DNA of 64,000 nt from Maricaulis maris (GCF_003634045.1 NZ_RBIM01000001.1:372001-436000), one strand, 5' to 3'; positions 1-9,292 are shown, numbered from the stretch's first letter. Notes: generated from the letters alone by a model not told the origin. Numbers and translations: made by a program.

Positions 1-2
1 CC

Positions 3-299
3 TATACGATGGCGGGTGGCGAAACCGGTGTCCGCATCGTCGATCTCGACATGCGGACCTGGGAATGTGCGACCCGCGAAGGCGGTACCGAGATCAACAC
101 GATCCGCCCGCTCGACGCCGCCGATGCCATGTTCGGTGAAGGCGATCCGATCTTCGTGCGGGGTGCCATGCCGGACTTCGGTGAGGGGTGTTATGTCTAC
201 GAAGCGGTGCGTGAAGCCGACCGGACACTGATCGGTGCCTTTGGCTTCGACGCCTGCAATAGCGGCCCGATTGCCGCGCTCGGACCGGACGTCGGCTGA
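3..299 (+). CDS. 3' end of an unidentified protein (partial)
   Basis: The reading frame is open from the first base of the window and stops at TGA 297-299, so only the C-terminal part (about 98 residues) is visible. The visible protein contains a stretch on rights of a 'VRIVDLDMRTWEC' type, four cysteines and many acidic and aromatic residues. An ATG at 9-11 is in frame but has no ribosome-binding site, so the gene probably starts upstream. I recognise no family. Base composition matches the neighbouring core genes. Confidence 0.6.
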   Translation, partial: YTMAGGETGVRIVDLDMRTWECATREGGTEINTIRPLDAADAMFGEGDPIFVRGAMPDFGEGCYVYEAVREADRTLIGAFGFDACNSGPIAALGPDVG

Positions 300-340
300 C
301 TTAACCGCGTCTTTACGCAACGCAGAGCAAGGCCTTGGGC

Positions 341-1258
341 ATGCGCGCGAAAATCGTCCTGACCCTGATTGCCAGCCTCGCCCTGACAGCCCCGTCGGCG
401 GCAGAGATCACCGATTTGCGGGCCCGCCTTGATGGCGATGCGGGCCAGATCTGGATTGCCCTCGACGAGCAACCGGCCGGTCTGATCAGCGAGGTCAGCC
501 AAGCCGGCCTGACGCTCACCCTGGACGGTGTCAGCCTGCGCGCCCGCGCGATCAGCCCGGCCTCGGATACGCTGGTGGCAGCGGTGACCATTGATCCGAC
601 CGAACAGGGCGCGATCGTCCGACTGCATGCCAGCCGCAGCTGGACCGGTGCCCGTGCCGAACTTCGCCAGGGCGGCGTGCTGGTCAGCATGATGGTTGGT
701 CCGACGCCCGAGGTGCATGTTGCCGCCGGTGCCCTCCGGTCTGACGGTGGCATGTCGCCTGCCAATGTCCCGCCGTCGGACCGTGCGCCGATGCCGACAT
801 CCGCCACCGGCAGCGAAAATGCGATCCAGGCCACGCCGGAACCGGCGCAATCCGTCGCTCCCGCTACATCAGCGCCAGCCGCGCCGACGCCGCTCTTCGC
901 CAGCAATGACGGTGCTGCCCAAGCGGCGCGTAGCGGCACGTCCGTGGTGCCGCCGGGCGTTTGCACCGAGGCGGCACAAGCGGTCGCCGAAAGTCCATGG
1001 GATGATGATCTCCTGCACGCCCAGGCGGCCTGCCTGAATGATGGCGGCTATCACGCCGCCGCCGCATCGATCTACGAACAGATGCTGGCCTTCGAACCGG
1101 AGAATTTCCGTGCCACAGTCGCGCTGGCGGAAATCCGGGTCGAGCAGGGCGATGAACAGGCGGCGCGTGCACTCTATGACCAGGCGGCCCGGCATGCGAT
1201 ATCCGACGCCGAGGCGGCCCGCGCGCGGTCCCGGTTGCGGGCCTTGCGGGAGCAATAG
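341..1258 (+). CDS. Exported TPR-repeat protein
   Basis: A 305-residue protein begins with MRAKIVLTLIASLALTAPSAAE, a typical Sec signal peptide; a TTG two codons upstream is less likely as the start. The middle third (about residues 125-185) is a low-complexity Pro/Ala/Ser linker. The C-terminal 100 residues (from about CTEAAQAVAESPWDDDLL) look like two tetratricopeptide repeats, with the pattern 'YEQMLAFEPENFRATVALAEIRVEQGDEQAARALYDQA'-type spacing of small and aromatic residues. It is probably a periplasmic scaffold or adaptor. The substrate or partner is unknown. It lies 41 bases before thiD, so the two may share a transcript. Confidence 0.75.
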   Translation: MRAKIVLTLIASLALTAPSAAEITDLRARLDGDAGQIWIALDEQPAGLISEVSQAGLTLTLDGVSLRARAISPASDTLVAAVTIDPTEQGAIVRLHASRSWTGARAELRQGGVLVSMMVGPTPEVHVAAGALRSDGGMSPANVPPSDRAPMPTSATGSENAIQATPEPAQSVAPATSAPAAPTPLFASNDGAAQAARSGTSVVPPGVCTEAAQAVAESPWDDDLLHAQAACLNDGGYHAAAASIYEQMLAFEPENFRATVALAEIRVEQGDEQAARALYDQAARHAISDAEAARARSRLRALREQ

Positions 1259-1299
1259 GCAAGGCAGGCCGACTGTCCGGCCGGAGGATGCAAGGCGCG

Positions 1300-2109
1300 A
1301 TGGATATTGATGAACCCAAGGGCCGGGTCCTGATCATTGCCGGCTCAGACAGTGGCGGCGGTGCCGGTATCCAGGCCGATATCAAGGCGGTGACCGCGAT
1401 GGGCGGCCATGCTGCCACCGCGATCACCGCAATCACCGTCCAGAACACGCTCGGCGTCAGCGCCATCCATCCTGTGCCGCTGGACATTGTGAAGGCGCAG
1501 ATCGATGCGGTGCTGTCCGATATCGGGGCCGATATCATCAAGACCGGCATGCTCGGCACGCGCGAGATCGTCGATCTTGTCGCCGACCGTCTGGAGGCCT
1601 GCGACCCGCCGGTCCCGCTGGTGCTCGATCCGGTCATGGTCGCGACCTCGGGCGACAGGCTGGTTTCAGACGACGCTGCAATGGCGATCCGAGATCGACT
1701 GTTGCCACTGGCCTGGCTGGTCACGCCCAATATCCCGGAGGCGGAAAAGCTGACCGGCCTGGTGGTCGAAGACATCGCCGGCCAGCTTGAGGCGGCCAAC
1801 AAGCTCGTCGCGATGGGGGCCCGCGCGGCGCTGGTCAAGGGCGGTCATCTCAAGGGCGGGGTGGTGACCGATGTTTTGGTCTCGACACGCGGTATGGAGC
1901 TGATGGAACGGCCGCGCCTGCCCGGCCGCAACACCCATGGCACCGGCTGCACGCTGGCCTCGGCGATTGCCGGCCTGCTGGCGGACGGGGCGGCCCTGCC
2001 GGACGCCGTTCGCCGGGCTGGCGACTATCTGCACGAAGCGATTGCCCGCGCACCGGGCTTCGGGGCTGGCAATGGTCCCGTCTATCATGCCTGGGTGATG
2101 CGGCCCTGA
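1300..2109 (+). CDS. thiD: Hydroxymethylpyrimidine/phosphomethylpyrimidine kinase
   Basis: ThiD phosphorylates HMP and then HMP-phosphate in the cytoplasm to give the pyrimidine pyrophosphate used for thiamine phosphate synthesis. The 269-residue product has the family signature GSDSGGGAGIQADIK at residues 15-29 and the anion-hole motif GTGCTLASA with the catalytic cysteine near residue 217. Length is normal. I chose ATG 1300 because GGAGG (1283-1287) is 12 bases upstream; ATG 1288 abuts that motif and would add four residues. No TPP riboswitch is visible upstream here, unlike thiC at 17.6 kb, so the two pyrimidine-branch genes seem to be regulated differently. It converges on the transporter gene that follows. 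Confidence 0.95.
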   Translation: MDIDEPKGRVLIIAGSDSGGGAGIQADIKAVTAMGGHAATAITAITVQNTLGVSAIHPVPLDIVKAQIDAVLSDIGADIIKTGMLGTREIVDLVADRLEACDPPVPLVLDPVMVATSGDRLVSDDAAMAIRDRLLPLAWLVTPNIPEAEKLTGLVVEDIAGQLEAANKLVAMGARAALVKGGHLKGGVVTDVLVSTRGMELMERPRLPGRNTHGTGCTLASAIAGLLADGAALPDAVRRAGDYLHEAIARAPGFGAGNGPVYHAWVMRP

Positions 2110-2115
2110 TCCCGG

Positions 2116-3027
2116 TCAGGGCGGTGAAGTCGAGGACGTCCCGCTGCGGGCCAGCCAGACGCCGGCCAGAATGATGGCGAGCGCGACCACCGCTGGCCAG
2201 CCGATCATCTCGCCGATCACCAGACCGGTCAGCAGGGCGGCGATCGGTGTCAGATAGTTTGCAATCGCCAGAAAATTCGGCCCGGCGGTCCGTGCGACCT
2301 GCATCAGCACGACCGAGGCGAGGGCGGTGGGGCCGATGGCCAGCCAGGCCGCGGCAGCCCACGCCGTCGGGGCCACGGCCTCGACCCGCATCAGATCCCA
2401 GATGCCGATTGGCAGGGCGAACAGGGTCGCCATGATCAACATGCCGGCAGCCGATACGGAGGGGCGGGTTTCGGGCAGGAGCCGGGCCTGGATCGCGTTG
2501 ACGGCATAACAGACCGCGGCTCCGATCACGGCCAGCTGGGCCAGCGTGTCGGCGCCGCCGAGACCGGCCAGCGCCGAGGGCCCGAGCAGCAGGATGACGC
2601 CGCTGAAACCGACCAGAAGGCCCAGAACGGCGCGCAGGGTCATGCGCTCACCGGGCACGAAGACATGCGCCAGGCCGACCGTCGCCAAGGGCATGGTCGC
2701 GACCAGGATTCCGGCCAGTGCACTGTCGATATATTGCTGCGCCCAGCTGACCAGGAAAAAGGGCAGGGCGTTGCCGAACAGGCCGAGCCCGGCCATCCAC
2801 AGCCAGCGTCGGTCGGTGAGCGGCGGCAGCCGGTGACCGCGGGCGTGGGCCCAAGCGGTCAGGATTGTGGCGGCGAGGCCAAGGCGCACAAAGATCATCG
2901 CGCCGGGTGGCAGGGTTTCCACGCCATGTTTGATGAAGGCGAAGGCCGATCCCCATAGAACGGTAAGCAGGATCAGGGCGGCCCAGTCGCGCGGGCCGAC
3001 GGTGTGAGGCAAATGTGCGGGCGTCAA
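2116..3027 (-). CDS. EamA/DMT-family transporter
   Basis: A 303-residue inner-membrane protein with about ten hydrophobic segments arranged as two EamA (DUF6) halves of five helices. The first half starts near WAALILLTVLWGSAFAFIK and the second near LAQLAVIGAAVCYAVNAI. Members of this family mostly export small metabolites such as amino acids or their derivatives; the substrate cannot be read from sequence. Its ATG overlaps the stop of the upstream aminotransferase gene by four bases, so the two are translationally coupled. This suggests the exporter acts on the substrate or product of that enzyme, which is inference. Confidence 0.85.
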   Translation of the reverse strand: MTPAHLPHTVGPRDWAALILLTVLWGSAFAFIKHGVETLPPGAMIFVRLGLAATILTAWAHARGHRLPPLTDRRWLWMAGLGLFGNALPFFLVSWAQQYIDSALAGILVATMPLATVGLAHVFVPGERMTLRAVLGLLVGFSGVILLLGPSALAGLGGADTLAQLAVIGAAVCYAVNAIQARLLPETRPSVSAAGMLIMATLFALPIGIWDLMRVEAVAPTAWAAAAWLAIGPTALASVVLMQVARTAGPNFLAIANYLTPIAALLTGLVIGEMIGWPAVVALAIILAGVWLARSGTSSTSPP

Positions 3028-4172
3028 AGCAGGTCTTCCAGAGCAGTCACAAAACGCTGGAAGTCTGCCTCATCATTGTAGATATGGGGTGTGATGCGCA
3101 TCCGGTCGCCGCGCTGGGAAACATAAACTCCTTCGGACGCCAACCGGGCAACCAGATCGCCGGGCGCGCCATCGGGCAGCGACAGGCTGAGATAGTGGGC
3201 GGCGCGATCCGGTGTCGTTTCGCGCAGTCCGAGCGGTGCGAGGCGGTTCGCCAGGGCGCGGTTGGTGTGGCCCAGCGTGGTCGCCAGCGCGTCGGCGCCC
3301 CAGCCCAGCATGGCGTCGAGGCTGGCAATGGCGGCGGGAACAAGCTGGAAGTTGGAGCGCTCGCCCATGTCGAAACGGCGGGCGCCGGCGGCGTGCGCGT
3401 CGGCATAATCGACCAGACGGGCAAAGTCCTCGGCCTTGTCGCGAACGATCCAGTTCTGTTCCAACGGCTCGCCATCATGATGATGCGGCGCGGCGTAGAG
3501 AAAGCCCATCGCATAGGGGCCGAGCAGCCATTTGTACGAAGCGGCGACAGCAAAATCCGGCTGGATCGCGGCCAGGTCGAAGGGCATCACGCCGAGTGAT
3601 TGGGTCAGGTCGAGCACCAGGGCTGCCCCCTGGCGCCGGGCTGCATCGCTGATCGCGGCCAGGTCGAGGGCGCCGCCATCGGCCCAATGGACCTGCGGGC
3701 AGGCGACAATCGACGTCGCGGTCGAGATGGCGCTCAACACGGCCTCGGTCCAGCTCTGATTGTCCGACCGGCTGACCGTGCGCAGGCGGGCGCCATGCTC
3801 CGCAGCCAAGTCGCGCCAGACATAGACATTGGACGGGAATTGTTCCGCCAGGACCAGGATTTCGCTCTTGGCGTCCGGGGCCAGACTACGGGCTGCCGTT
3901 GCCAGCCCGTAGGAGGCCGCCGGCACCAGGGCGACCGTGTCGGCGCTTGCGCCATACAGGCGGGCTGCCCGTTCACGCAGGGCTTCCGGGGCGTCGAAGA
4001 AATCGGTCTGGACCTGATAGCGCCAGGGCTGGCCCTTGCGGGCATAGCTGTCCTGGCCGGCTGCGACGGCGTCGTGCGGCATTGGCCCCATATAGGCGGC
4101 GTTCAGGTAGCAAGTCTCGCGCGGCAGGTCGAACTGGTCGCGTTGCGGTGGAATCAGGGACGGGGAAATCAT
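3024..4172 (-). CDS. Class V aminotransferase (PLP-dependent, cysteine desulfurase/epimerase-like)
   Basis: A 382-residue fold-type I PLP enzyme. The likely Schiff-base lysine is K214 in SYKWLLGPYAMGF, and the pyridine-nitrogen aspartate is D188 in LVLDLTQSLG. HW in PQVHWADG (about 161) fits the ring-stacking region. The N-terminal 'CYLNAAYMGPMP' pattern is typical of the isopenicillin-N-epimerase/kynureninase-like branch of class V. The exact substrate is unknown. It is the first gene of a two-gene operon with an EamA exporter (ATGA overlap) and is divergent from serC with only about 60 bases between starts, so the two share a short promoter region. Confidence 0.85.
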   Translation of the reverse strand: MISPSLIPPQRDQFDLPRETCYLNAAYMGPMPHDAVAAGQDSYARKGQPWRYQVQTDFFDAPEALRERAARLYGASADTVALVPAASYGLATAARSLAPDAKSEILVLAEQFPSNVYVWRDLAAEHGARLRTVSRSDNQSWTEAVLSAISTATSIVACPQVHWADGGALDLAAISDAARRQGAALVLDLTQSLGVMPFDLAAIQPDFAVAASYKWLLGPYAMGFLYAAPHHHDGEPLEQNWIVRDKAEDFARLVDYADAHAAGARRFDMGERSNFQLVPAAIASLDAMLGWGADALATTLGHTNRALANRLAPLGLRETTPDRAAHYLSLSLPDGAPGDLVARLASEGVYVSQRGDRMRITPHIYNDEADFQRFVTALEDLL

Positions 4173-4235
4173 GGCGAAAGCTCTTGCCCCGCGCCGGGGA
4201 GGGCGTCAACGTGCGCTGCAACATAACCCGCCCCG

Positions 4236-5456
4236 ATGCCCGCACATTCCCCGGAGACAGACTTGGCCGATATCCCGACGCAATCCGCGACCCGCACGAA
4301 TAATCCCAAACCTGTCCTTCGTCCCGGTGATCCGCGCTTTTCCTGCGGGCCGGTGAAAAAATATCCCGGCTGGTCATGGGACGCGATCGCCGATGCGCCG
4401 CTATCGCGCACCCACCGGGCCGGGGCCCCGGTCGCGCGGATCAAGGAAGCCATCGAGCGTACCCACGCCCTGCTCGAACTGCCCGAGGGTTATAAGGTCG
4501 CGCTCCTGCCGGGCTCGGACACCGGCGCGATGGAAGCGGCGATGTGGTCGCTGCTCGGTCAGCGCGGCACCGATGTCTTCTCCTGGGATGTGTTCGGCAA
4601 TCGCTGGACGCTCGATGCCCGCGACGAGCTGAAGCTGCAGGATTTGCGTGTTTTCCAGACGCCGGCGGGCACGCTGCCGGATATCAGCCAGTATGATGGC
4701 AAGCGCGACGCCATTTTCACCCTCAACGGCACGGCGGCCGGTGTCTGGATTCCGGATTTTGACTGGATCGACGCTGATCGCGAGGGGCTGACCCTGTGTG
4801 ACGCCACGTCGGCCGCTTTCGCCGTGGAGATCGACTGGTCGAAAATCGATGTGCTGACCTTCTCCTGGCAGAAATGCATGGGCGGCGAGGCCCAGCACGG
4901 CATGCTGGTGATGAGTCCGCGCGCCATCGAACGCCTCGACAACTACCGGCCCGACTGGCCGATCCCGGGCCTGTTGCAGCTGCACACCAAGGGCAAGGCC
5001 AATCTGGCGGTCTATGAGGGCTCGACCCTGAACACGCCGTCGCTGATGGCGGTCGAGGACTATCTGGCGGCGCTGAAATGGGCCTCGCGCATTGGTGGCC
5101 TGCCGGAACTCATCCGTCGCCGCGAGGAGAATTTCGCCGCTCTGGACGCCTGGGTGCAGGAGGCCGACTGGATCGATTATCTGTGCGCCAATCCGGCCCA
5201 TCGTTCGCCCGTCTCGGTGACGCTGAAATATACCGACCCGGCGGTGATCGCCGCCGGCGAGGATGCGCAATGGGATCTGACCAAGAAAATCTCCTCCCTG
5301 CTGGAGCGGGAAAATGCGGCGCTGGACATCAGCATGCACCGGGCATCCGTGCCGGGCATCCGCATCTGGTGCGGGCCGACAGTGGAGCGTGATGATTTGG
5401 CCGCACTCGGTCCCTGGCTCGACTGGGCCTATCGCGAAGCGCTGGACGCGGGCTGA
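4236..5456 (+). CDS. serC: Phosphoserine aminotransferase
   Basis: SerC converts 3-phosphohydroxypyruvate and glutamate to phosphoserine in the cytoplasm, the second step of serine synthesis. This is the long alphaproteobacterial/methanogen-type SerC (406 residues as called). The PLP lysine is K213 in SWQKCMGGEAQHGM, and the conserved N-terminal RFSCGPVKKYPGW motif is at 34-46. ATG 4236 lacks a clear ribosome-binding site; a TTG at 4263 preceded by GGAG with about six bases spacing is a serious alternative that would remove nine residues. No serA is adjacent, although these genes often sit together in related genomes. Confidence 0.92.
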   Translation: MPAHSPETDLADIPTQSATRTNNPKPVLRPGDPRFSCGPVKKYPGWSWDAIADAPLSRTHRAGAPVARIKEAIERTHALLELPEGYKVALLPGSDTGAMEAAMWSLLGQRGTDVFSWDVFGNRWTLDARDELKLQDLRVFQTPAGTLPDISQYDGKRDAIFTLNGTAAGVWIPDFDWIDADREGLTLCDATSAAFAVEIDWSKIDVLTFSWQKCMGGEAQHGMLVMSPRAIERLDNYRPDWPIPGLLQLHTKGKANLAVYEGSTLNTPSLMAVEDYLAALKWASRIGGLPELIRRREENFAALDAWVQEADWIDYLCANPAHRSPVSVTLKYTDPAVIAAGEDAQWDLTKKISSLLERENAALDISMHRASVPGIRIWCGPTVERDDLAALGPWLDWAYREALDAG

Positions 5457-5520
5457 GACACGCTTTATCCCGTTTGCAACCGATAACAGACCGGTCGCGC
5501 AGGCGGCCCGAGGGGACATC

Positions 5521-6090
5521 ATGAAACTCATCCTGACGACGACCGCCGCTTTCGCCCTGCTGACCGGAGCCGGACTCGCCGATGATCGCGGCATGGAATT
5601 CCGCCTTGGCGTGACCGCGCACGATCTCGCCGATCACGTCGAAGATGGTCCGAACATCACCCTCGACCTGCTGTTTGCCTCGCCGGATTTCCTCGATGCC
5701 ATCTGGTCGCCGCGCCCGTATCTCTATGGTTCGTTCAACACCAATGGCCTGACCAATTTCGGCGGTACGGGCCTGGCCTGGGACTTCGAGGTCGCCGAAA
5801 ACCTGAACTTCGAATTCCGCACCGGCCTGACCTATAATGACGGCGTCGAGGACATTGACCCCAACTCGCCGCCGGGCGACCCGACCCGCATCCGCCTGGC
5901 GACCACGCGCTCGCTGATGGGCAATGAAATCCTCTTCCACAACGCCATCGGTCTCGATTACGACCTCAATGAGCGCTGGTCGATCGGCGCCTATTACGAG
6001 CACATCTCGCACGGCCAGATCCTCGCCTCGGGCCGCAACCAGGCGCTCGACAATGCCGGCATCCGTTTCGGATACCGCTTCGGGAACTAA
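5521..6090 (+). CDS. Acyloxyacyl hydrolase / PagL-like lipid A deacylase family protein
   Basis: A 189-residue exported protein with signal peptide MKLILTTTAAFALLTGAGLA and alternating hydrophobic strands ending in Tyr-Arg-Phe-Gly-Asn, as expected of a small outer-membrane beta-barrel. Residues 159-179 (YEHISHGQ followed by N..LDNAG) match the PagL active-site pattern, with His161 and Ser163 as candidate catalytic residues. The expected glutamate is not obvious at the usual spacing, so activity is uncertain. The family removes the 3-O acyl chain of lipid A in the outer membrane. The start at 5521 follows GAGGGGACATC. It is 64 bases after serC. Confidence 0.75.
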   Translation: MKLILTTTAAFALLTGAGLADDRGMEFRLGVTAHDLADHVEDGPNITLDLLFASPDFLDAIWSPRPYLYGSFNTNGLTNFGGTGLAWDFEVAENLNFEFRTGLTYNDGVEDIDPNSPPGDPTRIRLATTRSLMGNEILFHNAIGLDYDLNERWSIGAYYEHISHGQILASGRNQALDNAGIRFGYRFGN

Positions 6091-6117
6091 GGGGGCGGGC
6101 TTTAGCTCCGATACTTT

Positions 6118-6272
6118 TCCTCCCCATCTTGATGGGGAGGTGTCTCGACGCGTAGCGGCGGGACGGAGGGGCCGCCGCAGGCGGAGGGCTCCCCTCGCTA
6201 CGCTCGGCCTTATCGAGCCCTGCTACGCCAAGGCTACGCAGGGCCCACTTCCCCATTTCATGGGGAAGAAAA
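6118..6272. repeat. Intergenic palindromic repeat element, type 2
   Basis: A non-coding element bounded by two hairpins: CCTCCCCATCTTGATGGGGAGG at the left end and CTTCCCCATTTCATGGGGAAG at the right end. Between them is a GC-rich core with the motif GACGCGTAGCGG and GACGGAG. The same arrangement, with diverged hairpins but the conserved GCGCGTAGCGGCCAGACGGAG core, occurs at about 22541-22680. It lies between the convergent ends of the PagL-like gene and the next gene. Confidence 0.7.
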
Positions 6273-6313
6273 GTGCCGCACTAGGTCCTCGCCCGTGATG
6301 GGCGCAACATCGC

Positions 6314-6874
6314 CTACTCCCCCCGCGCTGCTGCCGCCTCTTCCGCGCGCGGATCGTCGGCTTTGGGGACATAGATGCCGATAAACACCGTCTGCCAGTT
6401 TCCTTCGCCATCACCCTGGTCAAACTGCTGGGTGACGGTGCCGTCTTCATTCGGGGTCCAGCTGCCGCGCAGCGGGGCGCGGGTGTCGGTCTGGACGGTG
6501 TAGGCCTCGCCCGAGAGCACCATGGCACCGGCCTCATCCAGCCCGCCGGTATAGTCGATATACCAGCCATTGCTCATCCAGACCTGACGCCATTCGCCGA
6601 TCAGCGGATCATGGATATTGATACTGTTGCCGGCATTGCCGCTGGCGCCGACCCAGTGCTCGGTGACCAGGCAGCCGCCATTGATTCGTTCGATCTGGTT
6701 GTGGCCGAGATAGGGGCCGGGCGCGTCATCGGTGTCAGGCGCGTAGACATTCCAATCCCCGACCCAGAAATCGAAGGCGTTCCAGGGCGCGCCGACACAG
6801 GCATCCGGCGGCGGGGTTGCGGCAGATTGCAGCAGCAGGAGGCCTGACCCGGCGAGGGTAAGCGCGAGCGACAT
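6314..6874 (-). CDS. Exported DUF1579-like protein
   Basis: A 186-residue protein starting MSLALTLAGSGLLLLQSAAT, a signal-peptide-like leader. The ATG at 6874 is preceded by GGGGAG at good spacing, so a longer upstream in-frame extension of 33 codons is rejected. The sequence AFDFWVGDWNVY near the mature N-terminus is the 'FDFWVGxW' hallmark of DUF1579 and related lipocalin-like secreted proteins, followed by HNQIERINGGCLVTEHW. These proteins form a ten-stranded barrel-like fold; no biochemical role is established. It converges on the PagL-like gene. Confidence 0.7.
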   Translation of the reverse strand: MSLALTLAGSGLLLLQSAATPPPDACVGAPWNAFDFWVGDWNVYAPDTDDAPGPYLGHNQIERINGGCLVTEHWVGASGNAGNSINIHDPLIGEWRQVWMSNGWYIDYTGGLDEAGAMVLSGEAYTVQTDTRAPLRGSWTPNEDGTVTQQFDQGDGEGNWQTVFIGIYVPKADDPRAEEAAAARGE

Positions 6875-7019
6875 CGGATACTCCCCGTTCTCGACACGCT
6901 TGCCATAATGCCGCCGCTGCCCGCCGGGGCAAGTCACGCATTCGCGACCGGGGCGACCGTTAACCTGTGACACACGGACAAGGCGTCATGATCGGCGAGA
7001 CAAGCTGACGGAGTCTCGC

Positions 7020-8147
7020 ATGGCAGGACATATCCGCGTGGTCGCCCGGGATGACCTGGCCCGGCTTGCCGAGCTGATCGACATTTGCGGCTTCCCGGAC
7101 CGCGACCGTGCCGGCTGGGACTGGGTATTGTTCGGCAATCCGGCGCAGGGCGATGCGCCACCGGGCTGGGTCTATGAGGAGGCCGGGACGATTCTCGGCT
7201 TTGTCGGCAATCTGGTCAGCGATTTCATCGGTCCCGACAAAACCTATCGCGGAGCAATGGGGCATACGCTGGTGACCGATGTTGGCAACCGGACCGCGCG
7301 TGCCGGCATCCGTTTGGCGCGACACCAGCTGACCCAGTCGGGACCGGATTTTTGCTATACGCTCAACAATAACACGCTGTCGGCCGTGATCCTGCCGCGA
7401 TTGGGCTATCAAGCCTGGCTCGGCGCCGATGCCCGGGAATGGCTGGAATGGGTGACCGCCCCGGTCCGGCTCGCGGCCTCGACCGTGCGGACCCGCCTGA
7501 AGACTGCGGGCCTGCCGGCGCCGGACTGGTTCGGGCGGATGGCGCTGGAACGGCCGGGCGACCCGGTTGCGGCGCGGCTGCAGCGGGAGATGGCTGCCGA
7601 CTGGCCCGAAGACATGCCCGGTCTCGACACCGTCGGGCCGGACGCGCTGGCGCGTTTTCGCGATCGCCGGACGGCGGCCGGCGTGATTGTGCGGGACGGC
7701 AGTGCGGCCGATCTTGGCTGGCGCCGGTCCGACCCGCTGCGGGCAGGCGGACAGGTGTGGCGGGTTGTGCGGCGTGATGGCGATATTCTCGCGCTGATCG
7801 GTGCCGTTGTCGCCAAGATGGAGGTCGACGGCCCGGAGGCCCTCGATATTGTCGAGCTGGCGGTCCTGCCCGGCGCCGACGGTGTGCGGGCCGGGCGCGA
7901 TCTGATTGCGCGCGTGCTGCAAACGGCGCGGCGGGCCGGCCTGGCGCGTGTGCGTCTGCGTTTTGCCGCCTCATTGGACAGTGCCGTACTGGCGGGGCTG
8001 CCGCGACCGTTGCGCCGTCGCCAGCGCCATGACTCCTGCCATATTGCCTTTCACAATCCCGATCCGGCCTTGCGACAATTTTGGCGACCGGCGGCTGGTG
8101 ATGCGGACTTTTTCTTCGCCCAGCGGGTGCCGCCGGCGCTGCGCTAG
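7020..8147 (+). CDS. GNAT-like acetyltransferase, uncharacterised
   Basis: A 375-residue cytoplasmic protein with ATG 7020 preceded by GGAG. The N-terminal 120 residues (IRVVARDDLARLAELI... then YRGAMGHTLVTDVGNR) resemble a GNAT acyl-CoA-binding domain, and the C-terminal part (VELAVLPGADGVRAGRDLIARVL) looks like a second one with a G-x-G-type loop. The arrangement recalls acyltransferases of surface-polysaccharide loci. It converges on another acetyltransferase-like gene with which it shares a CTAG stop. I cannot assign a substrate. Confidence 0.6.
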   Translation: MAGHIRVVARDDLARLAELIDICGFPDRDRAGWDWVLFGNPAQGDAPPGWVYEEAGTILGFVGNLVSDFIGPDKTYRGAMGHTLVTDVGNRTARAGIRLARHQLTQSGPDFCYTLNNNTLSAVILPRLGYQAWLGADAREWLEWVTAPVRLAASTVRTRLKTAGLPAPDWFGRMALERPGDPVAARLQREMAADWPEDMPGLDTVGPDALARFRDRRTAAGVIVRDGSAADLGWRRSDPLRAGGQVWRVVRRDGDILALIGAVVAKMEVDGPEALDIVELAVLPGADGVRAGRDLIARVLQTARRAGLARVRLRFAASLDSAVLAGLPRPLRRRQRHDSCHIAFHNPDPALRQFWRPAAGDADFFFAQRVPPALR

Positions 8148-9292
8148 AGAAGGCCCTGGCGCAGGTTGGCGAGCCGGCACAGCGACGCGCCGACACTGCG
8201 GGCGCGGTCGATCGGTGAGCGCTCCGTGGCGCAGATCTGGTCAAAGCGCCGACGCGAACGCGCCACCATTGAGCGCACCATGGCGGGCCCGCTGTATTCG
8301 AGATGTCGGATGATCTGCGCCAAGGGGCGGCTGCGCGGCCGGTCCGTCACGGCGTCGATCGTCGCTGAATGGCCGATCACGACATCATTGGCGTAAAAGC
8401 GCTTATAGCCATGCTCGAGGCTTCCGGCGTCATACTGGCGGACACCGATGCCCGGCATCGCGGCGAACATGTGCTGCATCAGGACATGACCGGGTGAGTA
8501 TTGACCGAACTCCGGATCGAAGGCGGTCAGCCAGCCATGTACGCGATCGGCGGATCGCAGGTTGAACTCTGCCGCCGCGAGACGTCCATCCAGGTGCAGG
8601 GTTGAAAAGAGCGGGCCGAAGCGGCCGTCCGGACTGCCGGCATGCAGTTGCTTCAGCAGGCGATGAACCCAGGCCCGGCTCAGCACATCGTGTCGGCCGG
8701 TGGCGCGAAGTTGCCGCCATTTCAGCGCGATCAGCGCTGCGAGGTCGGCTGGCGATGTCGAGTGAAGCGTGAAACGCACCGAATGCGCATCATGCAGGCG
8801 ACGCTCGAGTCGGCGCATTTTCTTGAACTGTCGTGGATGCCGGGAGGCTTGCTGCCGGAGGAAGGCCGCGCCATCCGTCCCGAGATCCGACAGGGCGTTG
8901 CGAGTGGTGTTCAGATGGGCATGGTCCAGCGTGACCGGGGTCACCAGATTATTGCCGCTATAGCCCGCCAGGCCGAGTTCGCGCAGCATGTGCGAGGGTT
9001 CGATCGACACGTCGGGGGCCAGGATCGGACCGTCCCAATCCGTGAAGGGGGCAGCCGGCGCCCTGCACCAGCCATTGGCGCGGCGTTGTACCGGCCAGGC
9101 TGCCCGCATCTCGCCACCGTGTTCGGCAAAGCCGATGGCCAGGCCGGGCTGAACCGCAGCCACGGCTCGCAGATAGTCGGGGTCGAAGAAGGGGCTGGCA
9201 TAGGCGGGATTGTCCAGCCGGATGGCCTGGATGCCCTGCCAGTCGCGTGGTCGAAGTTCGCTGGCCGGTCGCAGTCGGTATGCGTGTATCAT
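8144..9292 (-). CDS. FemAB/CelD-like GNAT acetyltransferase
   Basis: A 382-residue protein with start ATG 9292 preceded by GGAG at six bases; an in-frame upstream extension of 33 codons has no such site. The core (about residues 140-320) has the 'Acetyltransf_6' pattern seen in FemAB/BcsL/CelD proteins: a basic helix RQFKKMRRLERRL, then ALIALKWRQLRATGRHDVL, and the hallmark LRSADRVHGWLTAFDPEF..YSPGHVLMQHM. These enzymes act in exopolysaccharide, cellulose or peptidoglycan decoration. It overlaps the convergent neighbour by four bases. The role is inferred from family only. Confidence 0.75.
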   Translation of the reverse strand: MIHAYRLRPASELRPRDWQGIQAIRLDNPAYASPFFDPDYLRAVAAVQPGLAIGFAEHGGEMRAAWPVQRRANGWCRAPAAPFTDWDGPILAPDVSIEPSHMLRELGLAGYSGNNLVTPVTLDHAHLNTTRNALSDLGTDGAAFLRQQASRHPRQFKKMRRLERRLHDAHSVRFTLHSTSPADLAALIALKWRQLRATGRHDVLSRAWVHRLLKQLHAGSPDGRFGPLFSTLHLDGRLAAAEFNLRSADRVHGWLTAFDPEFGQYSPGHVLMQHMFAAMPGIGVRQYDAGSLEHGYKRFYANDVVIGHSATIDAVTDRPRSRPLAQIIRHLEYSGPAMVRSMVARSRRRFDQICATERSPIDRARSVGASLCRLANLRQGLL

